From: Bolinopsis microptera
Lineage: Eukaryota > Ctenophora > Tentaculata > Lobata > Bolinopsidae
NCBI RefSeq assembly: GCF_026151205.1
Contig: NC_087081.1
Span: 14,561,340 to 14,625,339 of the forward strand
DNA: 64,000 nt
Direction: 5' to 3'
The notes below the pieces were generated by a model. It searched no databases and was not told where the DNA came from. It was given only the letters and a program-made list of their open reading frames with translations. Made by a program: the position numbers and the translations under genes. This document shows positions 62,101 to 64,000 of this stretch, one piece after another (the first letter of the stretch is position 1; each line of letters begins with the position of its first letter).

Positions 62101-63325
62101 AAGGAATGTGCTCAAAGAAGTGTTCGAACGAGATAGCGGATACATTCTACTCGTGTTGCAGTGTGGAAGCGCTTGACTTGGCAAAGGAACACAAAGTAGG
62201 AAAGAATATTGGCAACATCATGGAAAACGTTTGGGGTCTGCTCTCCACATTCTCCCAGGAAATGGGCGATGCACCGATCACCAAGGAGGATCTCCGTGTG
62301 TACATGGCTACATACGACCCTGAGATGATGTGCGGAAAGAAGAAGGGAAGTGTGTTCAAGAAGCAGAGGGACGAATGTGAGGAGGAGAAGGAAGAGTATA
62401 GGTATGGAATGTAAAGGGACTAGAATAGCTGTTTAATGAACTGTGGATGTTGAAACAAACCGTGAAATTTCGATTCTATTTATATATTACGATCTGTGTA
62501 TCATGTATATTTCTTCAGCATTGTGAAAAAAATGTATGTCATATATTTATCGGTGTGTTTCACATCACAATGTAAAAGACACCCATTTTTCCCCTGAAAG
62601 AAAATGGTTTACCAAGTTGAAGGACGAGAATCTAGAAATAAAGTCAAATAATTTCTAACCCGGGTGGCAGTAAAGATATTTTCCTGTGTCGACACAGAAC
62701 TCGTCCTCAACACATGGCCAGGTACTGCACGTGTGTCTTGTGCACGTGGGCGCGGCCTGGTCCCACCTCATCTTATCTGTATTTAGAACACATGTGTTAC
62801 TTTTACTTCTGTGCACGTGCCAAATCACAAATGTGGTGATTTGAGGTATTCAAAGTTCTATTCATAAAGAAACCTTCGATAAACGGAAAATCATCGGAAT
62901 ATAAAAAGAGATTTTGGAAGATTTTTTAAGAAGAGCTTTTCTGCCGTCCCCTTGACCGAAATTTCGCGGTTTTGACTGAAATTTGTACCAGTTACCAATC
63001 AGTGAGGTCGGCGAGCGTGACACAAGTCGCCATCAAGGTACTGGAAGCAGTATATCCGGAGAAAACTTTGACGCAATGAAAATTTTGAATATGTCCTACC
63101 AGTAGGACATATTCGAATTTCAGCCTTCCGCGGCCCAAATTTCGCTGTTTTTACTGAATTTTACTTGAATGACCAAAACAAAAGATTAGCAATTCATACC
63201 GTTTTTGCCAGTGACACAGTTGAGGGAGGTAGACCCAGTCAAGTAGTAGTATTTGTTACAAGTTATTTCTGCGGAGTACCTTGACAGGGTGGAGGAGCCA
63301 TTTGGGACATCTGGTGGTGGACACA
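38289..63325 (-). CDS. Giant secreted multi-CCP protein with follistatin-like mini-modules (5' end beyond the window)
   Basis: Forty-two minus-strand exons join in phase. They give 21 CCP (sushi) domains, nearly all followed by a ~25-residue module C-x4-C-x5-C-x8/9-C (e.g. TCDTWKCDEEQYCEMTDGKP then TC), which fits the follistatin N-terminal (FOLN) spacing. Most CCPs are split in two exons: an A exon (Cys1-Cys2: CP-x-L...G-x-V...F-x-C-x-x-x-Y) and a B exon (Cys3, G-x-W, P-x-C plus the FOLN-like module). After CCP 21 comes a ~140-residue, mostly helical acidic/basic C-terminus with a stop at 38289-38291 and no transmembrane helix. So the product is probably secreted, or tethered by other means. 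CCP arrays typically bind complement-like or adhesion ligands; the ligand here is unknown. Individual units are listed separately, numbered from the right. Confidence 0.8.
39756..40198 (-). CDS. CCP unit 20
   Basis: A exon 40124-40198 (CTTPTVYSGNVTRTTSSAQ, ITCLEG). B exon 39756-39911 (FQMNGAGTVHCSNGDWDPEP, PSC, KCELLETCQENHSC, AICSPG). Phase 1-1. Confidence 0.8.
40366..40753 (-). CDS. CCP unit 19
   Basis: A exon 40666-40753 (CPVLDTLDNGSVVQ, YTCDSLYRR, phase 1 to 2). B exon 40366-40508 (VGRNVLHCVEGEWDGTPPLC, RTCEFYSCPSGMYC, PACFKG). Confidence 0.8.
40885..41401 (-). CDS. CCP unit 18, intron shifted past G-x-W
   Basis: Exon 41270-41401 (CQEVLLLENGTVEHT, FQCDEYFYLEG, VTCKGGSWSG) contains Cys1-3 and the Trp. 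Exon 40885-40983 carries only LPKC (Cys4), DCASWSCGSDMFC and PTCHLG. Phase 1-1. Confidence 0.8.
41592..41846 (-). CDS. CCP unit 17, A and B halves in one exon
   Basis: 255 bases, phase 1-1: CRLNETTAGCEELELENG, TFHCNQYFYMSGESRITC, AWTGSEPEC, HTCNTYPCGAEEFC, TTCYQG. It has one extra Cys (AGCEE) near the N-terminus. Confidence 0.83.
41977..44257 (-). CDS. CCP unit 16, halves separated by a 2-kb intron with a nested gene
   Basis: A exon 44184-44257 (CPALPSLSNGDLSVVGG, MFSCQ, phase 1 to 0). B exon 41977-42136 (phase 0 to 1: DDHYFLEGSEKLDC, GEWEGEAPTC, HTCDTFLCEETEYC, PTCLP). The intron hosts the 43289-44062 gene on the other strand. Confidence 0.76.
43289..44062 (+). CDS. Nested secreted protein: Lys/Cys-rich N-part and beta-trefoil-like C-part
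   Basis: 257 residues, single exon, antisense within the CCP gene intron 42137-44183. Residues 1-19 (MRILLFVSVICGLVALTAA) are a signal peptide. Residues 20-75 are Lys-rich with about eight Cys (KKCDSLEKKFKDC...). An acidic linker (DDEDGGDENGD) follows. Residues 90-257 have three spaced Trp motifs (PWTIEK, SWVIEP, IWNFET) with YKL and YLV strands between them, the three-fold pattern of a ricin-type or similar beta-trefoil; one lobe has a CSCQNECTCYK and KTCCCY insertion. A lectin-like role is an inference; no family is recognised with certainty. A TTTTTAG just before the start codon might be a 5' UTR splice acceptor. Confidence 0.75.
   Translation: MRILLFVSVICGLVALTAANKKCDSLEKKFKDCLSKGFKPKKLEGCKSGDGKMEKKDVKKCAKVEKVVIKKCDFSCDDEDGGDENGDVREPFVPAAGSHYLVKKVDAPGAGQVLSISLIDKRNIISYFLSTTVHTSKGIPWTIEKAACSCQNECTCYKLVFRKKTCCCYRNFAMSVHSDTRDNGDGRVIVHRTPHKPEDESWVIEPAVNGYKLKKAQGRQEGKYLVARVNRKEPGTMFADVTADSSAASIWNFETIA
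44519..44882 (-). CDS. CCP unit 15, missing Cys1 and Cys3
   Basis: A exon 44804-44882 (SPVLVAPDHGNVNVK, VFDCDSK, phase 1 to 2). B exon 44519-44676 (YILEGEKTLSYNHITEKW, PPPTC, RTCAEWVCSETEYC, PSCKT). Where all other A halves start with Cys-Pro this has Ser-Pro, and where others have L-x-C this has LSY. Cys2 and Cys4 remain. The frame is open, so it is not an obvious pseudo-exon. Confidence 0.75.
45440..45942 (-). CDS. CCP unit 14
   Basis: A exon 45858-45942 (CPKLSDTQLKSVAQT, TFQCLSIYR, phase 1 to 2). B exon 45440-45615 (YLKGLSTLLCSTAGVWDGD, APTC, HTCKTWNCGNPPVGETGHLC, PTCYLS). The donor region ACTCACTCAAGTAACATG is tandemly duplicated (again at about 45406), giving two GTGAGT donors 28-29 bases apart. 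Confidence 0.8.
46060..46299 (-). CDS. CCP unit 13, A and B halves in one exon
   Basis: 240 bases, phase 1-1: CPLLAQPTNGAVEQTYTSAT, FYCDKFYRMEG, LSCQSNGHWDRAAPTC, HDCSSWVCSVDEYC, PSCFK. All motifs are intact. The A/B intron present in most units is missing, like units 6 and 17. Confidence 0.85.
46464..47057 (-). CDS. CCP unit 12
   Basis: A exon 46949-47057 (CPDLENPVFGAVEK, KFTCQSSHYLVGAYK, phase 1 to 2). B exon 46464-46588 (phase 2 to 1: CEEGIWDNSAPTC, YTCEEWECDSVNEYC, PVCQQG). Confidence 0.8.
47279..47362 (-). CDS. Lone FOLN-like exon without a CCP half
   Basis: 84 bases, phase 1-1: DCSAITCADDEFCYMD then GNIPVCKKG. It has the C-x4-C-x5-C-x11-C spacing of the FOLN-like module but no preceding Cys3/G-x-W/P-x-C. 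So the module can exist as its own exon, supporting it as a separate domain from the CCP. Confidence 0.72.
47664..48405 (-). CDS. CCP unit 11, three exons (tentative first two)
   Basis: Small exons 48331-48405 (CAKITQADYNEGEVAPK, donor A|GTTGTT) and 48076-48148 (GIRTEHLVAYISCPSHSYL, donor GA|GTAAGT) fit in phase as a split A half. B exon 47664-47818 (phase 2 to 1) gives CHVVTCMPDGNWNDLSPPHC, DCSTWEEPCADGEMC and PACVLG. The B exon is firm; the first A piece has a weak donor. Confidence 0.6.
48533..49051 (-). CDS. CCP unit 10
   Basis: A exon 48922-49051 (CPSFDITDERLQV, VFSCDLTDDYFLWGHSTLNC, phase 1 to 2). B exon 48533-48669 (phase 2 to 1: SGEWDNDPPTC, then ECLDLICGQHEYC, KKCHPS). The spacer before the FOLN-like module is longer than usual. 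Confidence 0.76.
49188..53318 (-). CDS. CCP unit 9, split by a 3.9-kb repeat-filled intron
   Basis: A exon 53220-53318 (CPDLGSVKDGTVIQ, IIFCDKNFYLYGTG). B exon 49188-49325 (LLCQNDGSWNDVLPVC, HVCQTISCNEDQIC, PVCTQG). The intron contains the 49.6-52.8 kb inverted-repeat/satellite element. Confidence 0.78.
49630..52760. mobile_element. Composite element: 335-345-bp tandem repeats with inverted copies
   Basis: ACATTACCCAGGTTCATGGA recurs at about 49825, 50157, 50492 and 50837 (spacing 332-345), each within a longer unit that includes GAATCCAGATTTTTGGAACA and ACCACTCAAACCAAGTTTGG. The same unit appears inverted at 51016-51090 and 52190-52740. The outermost sequences (GATGAATCCAGATTTTTGG at 49654; CCAAATTTATGGATTCATC near 52725) are inverted copies of each other. 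No transposase. All ORFs in it are repeat-derived. Confidence 0.75.
51579..51955. mobile_element. hAT-like element with GGGGCTTCGCCCC-type hairpins
   Basis: The ends ATGGGCTACATCA and TGATGTAGCCCC are inverted. Flanking CAGTCCAC (51571-51578) and TGGTCCAC (51956-51963) could be an imperfect 8-bp target duplication. From 51801 to 51931 there are repeated self-complementary blocks such as GGGGGGCTTCGCCCCCC, GGGGCTCCGCCCC and GGGGGCTGCGCCCCC. Non-coding; it sits inside the larger repeat element. Confidence 0.55.
53577..56023 (-). CDS. CCP unit 8, split by a minisatellite-filled intron
   Basis: A exon 55903-56023 (CPKLSDIQNGKVEQT, YTCVSDMFYIPNDENRQWC, phase 1 to 2). B exon 53577-53701 (phase 2 to 1: KDGVWSGFPPEC, GCATYICGLDQYC, DCYPG). 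Joining CT from A with T from B restores the reading WCL|KDGVW with Cys3 in place, which fixes both splice sites. The acceptor CCCCACCAG is made by the last minisatellite unit. Confidence 0.78.
53702..55613. repeat. 18-bp minisatellite, about 105 copies, inside the CCP gene intron
   Basis: Unit GTTATGTGGGGAGGTGGT on the plus strand (ACCACCTCCCCACATAAC in the gene's sense). Variants include GGTGCTATG, GGGAAGG, GGGGAGATGG and GTGGAGAGG. The unit length is divisible by three and contains no stop, so all plus frames read open for 500-680 codons, but this is not coding. The array reaches to within one base of the CCP unit 8 acceptor. Confidence 0.95.
55618..55749. repeat. 9-bp tandem repeat TATAGTTAC, about 14 copies
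   Basis: Directly follows the 18-bp minisatellite in the same intron. The unit is self-complementary when doubled (GTAACTATAGTTAC), so the array can fold on itself. Confidence 0.92.
56216..56827 (-). CDS. CCP units 6 and 7, three exons fused into one
   Basis: Exon 56507-56827 (321 bases, phase 1-1) encodes the whole of unit 6 (CPSLTPDSIPS, FSCDQHHYIDG, NCKPNGEWEGEPPQC, HTCDTWPCLDTQFC, PTCYTS) and runs straight into the A half of unit 7 (CEEYEMFKNGRFVS, FVCNEYYIVKG). Exon 56216-56356 is unit 7's B half (LTCQDNGEWNAPKPTC, RTCDTWKCDEEQYC, PTCYPS). Two introns have been lost compared with the other units. Confidence 0.8.
57055..57381 (-). CDS. CCP unit 5 (split at an earlier point)
   Basis: A exon 57321-57381 (CPVPPSVPHATVQYG, 61 bases, phase 1 to 2) stops before Cys2. 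The next exon 57055-57233 (phase 2 to 1) starts YACESEQYNMEG and carries Cys2 to Cys4 plus DCASWDCEVDQYC and PACFPG. The intron position is shifted within the domain relative to most units. Confidence 0.78.
57246..57830. repeat. CTTTCA/GTGAAA hexanucleotide microsatellites in CCP gene introns
   Basis: Runs of (CTTTCA)n or its complement (TGAAAG)n occur at about 56062-56080, 57246-57268, 57761-57830, 59147-59182 and 59568-59592, each in a different intron of the CCP gene. The motif recurs independently near several exon pairs, so it probably travelled with duplicated exon units. Confidence 0.75.
57609..58059 (-). CDS. CCP unit 4
   Basis: A exon 57970-58059 (CSTPLLTDGIVT, TFECNQYYYLEG). B exon 57609-57749 (ITCNSNLEWEEEFPAC, HTCETWTCPDDTYC, FSCWPG). 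The intron between them holds a long CTTTCA hexanucleotide array (57760-57830). Confidence 0.8.
58358..58962 (-). CDS. CCP unit 3
   Basis: A exon 58855-58962 (CLEPSPKPHIVQK, FWCDSGYYYLQG). B exon 58358-58531 (VECRVHGEGSWHTPPG, FRCIAHTCYTWTNCLGDQWC, TPTC). The donor is C|GTTAGT. An ~10-base repeat (AGTAATTAGG) fills part of the intron near 58545-58605. Confidence 0.75.
59200..59720 (-). CDS. CCP unit 2
   Basis: A exon 59604-59720 (CPDLGTVEHGTIK, LTCDEFYYATHYHKEE). B exon 59200-59385 (IACQSDGTWDLPEEPRC, then HTCDTFKCEQ, with a ~12-residue insertion in the FOLN-like module before FCYVSSAGFPTC). GTGAAA microsatellites lie in both neighbouring introns. Confidence 0.8.
59721..61012. other. CCP gene intron, left part; no gene seen
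   Basis: AT-rich sequence. It contains a fold-back pair: AATATCTTGAAGTTTATTGA near 60668 and TCAATAAACTTTAACATTCT, AAAGATATTGGTAAGT near 60812-60846 are approximate inverted copies, with TACTTACCAATATC / GATATTGGTAAGTG at the ends. Otherwise nothing is supported. Confidence 0.5.
61013..62414 (+). CDS. Nested secreted Cys-rich helical protein, two exons
   Basis: Exon 1 is 61013-61234 (ATG, 74 codons) and exon 2 is 61485-62414 (309 codons plus stop), joined phase 0: ...LMQLKQ|SVCFEPEDTCES. The product is 383 residues. Residues 1-18 (MKFLAVCFLLAAMATITA) are a signal peptide, followed by a Lys-rich KKAKKAKKPGPGF segment. The rest is helical and rich in Met and Cys, with pairs such as CNCIS, ACECSEG, CSKKC and SCCS, and ends in a Lys/Glu-rich tail. 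No known family is recognised. An ACTTTCAG lies 1 base before the ATG, so a 5' UTR intron may end there. AATAAA is at 62637-62642. It lies antisense in the CCP gene intron between units 1 and 2. Confidence 0.85.
62637..62642 (+). terminator. Polyadenylation signal AATAAA of the nested secreted gene
   Basis: AATAAA 222 bases after the stop and only 18 bases before the end of CCP unit 1's B exon on the other strand, so the transcript's 3' end should overlap that exon antisense. Confidence 0.5.
62660..63325 (-). CDS. CCP unit 1 (first in window)
   Basis: A exon 63200-63325 (CPPPDVPNGSS, ITCNKYYYLTGSTSLNCV, so it already includes Cys3). B exon 62660-62776 (RWDQAAPTC, then TCSTWPCVEDEFC, ending YCHPG). 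Phase 1-1 throughout. A 2.9-kb intron with a nested gene separates it from unit 2. Confidence 0.75.
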
Positions 63326-64000
63326 CTGAAAATAATTAATATTACCACATATTATTACCATTTACCACATATTACCACATCGTGATCGTGTTTGTTTTTC
63401 CAGCCCCTGATCGATCACTGCATTAGATAAAATAGCACAATAACATGTGATATTTAACTATTTCTTGATGTTTGATCTCACAGCGAATCATCATATTATT
63501 CATAAATTTCTCATTCCTCTAGCTCTGTAAATAATAATTAAGACAGAACAAGGTTTCATGCCAAATGACATCATTGGATGTGTTCTATAAATTCCCCTGG
63601 AAATTACAAAACTACTTGATTCCATCTACTTTGAGGACGTTACCCGGAGAGGTGGCTGAACTCAGCCAGACTGAACACTATTAACTCACTCTTTAAGTAG
63701 CCCTTATAATCTGTTGAAAATTCGGCTCGTCATTTTACAAATTACATGAGGTCGTTATGGTATCATTGAAATTGGTTTTAAAATGTTTTCTGAAACAGAA
63801 GAATAGGAATAACCCTGGCTGTCCGCTGTGGCCCGCATAAACAACACCTCACTGACCTTCCATCTGCCACCTATCAAACAATCTCTAGGATTTCATAGCT
63901 GAAGATGGAAAATAAACGAATCTCTAATGAAGTAACATTAAAACGTTCGAGAATTTTCCTTTGTCGGGTGAGTAAATTGGATTTACTCCGTGCTAACTAC
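63326..64000. other. Probable CCP gene intron; nothing further supported
   Basis: AT-rich with no ORF, CCP motif or clear repeat. A phase-1 acceptor ends here for unit 1, so the preceding exon lies beyond the window. Confidence 0.5.

Overview
Organism. The window is animal nuclear DNA: intron-rich, AT-rich, with non-LTR retrotransposons and many small DNA transposons. The best taxonomic marker is an intronless 207-residue EF-hand protein at 16431-17054 (minus). It has three canonical calcium loops, a Trp/Tyr-rich C-terminus ending in Tyr, and a sequence I recognise as a ctenophore calcium-activated photoprotein (mnemiopsin/berovin type). This suggests a bioluminescent ctenophore, so probably not Pleurobrachia. 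This rests on remembered similarity; no search was run.

Layout. (1) 1-1960: 3' part of a non-LTR retrotransposon. (2) 2320-21572, plus: the 3' portion of a very large receptor gene, 31 exons in view. It encodes two GCC2/GCC3-like Cys-rich modules, 13 single-exon Ig-like domains with a PLAT domain after the sixth, CCP (sushi) modules, split Ig-like domains, a Cys-rich juxtamembrane exon, a transmembrane segment and a 33-residue tail. The photoprotein gene sits antisense inside one of its introns. (3) 21.6-38.3 kb: a transposon-rich spacer. It holds four hAT-like non-autonomous elements with perfect 8-bp target duplications, LINE and THAP-like remnants, and an open two-ORF LINE (28.7-33.1 kb) whose ORF1/ORF2 overlap carries a textbook-looking -1 frameshift signal. 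It also holds an inverted-repeat element carrying a tRNA-derived SINE, and long foldback elements. (4) 38289-63325, minus: the 3' portion (42 exons in view) of a second very large gene. It encodes 21 repeats of CCP plus a small follistatin-N-terminal-like Cys module, then a soluble helical C-terminus with no transmembrane segment. Two small secreted-protein genes (43289-44062 and 61013-62414, plus) lie antisense in its introns. Large satellites and minisatellites fill other introns.

How it fits together. The two giant genes converge tail to tail. Both are built from phase-1 modules of the kind used in cell-surface recognition and complement-like proteins. One appears membrane-anchored and the other secreted, so a recognition or adhesion locus (receptor plus soluble multi-CCP protein) is a reasonable but unproven hypothesis. 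Both genes' 5' ends lie outside the window or were not found. All exon limits were placed by hand from GT/AG sites, reading frame, phase compatibility and module homology.
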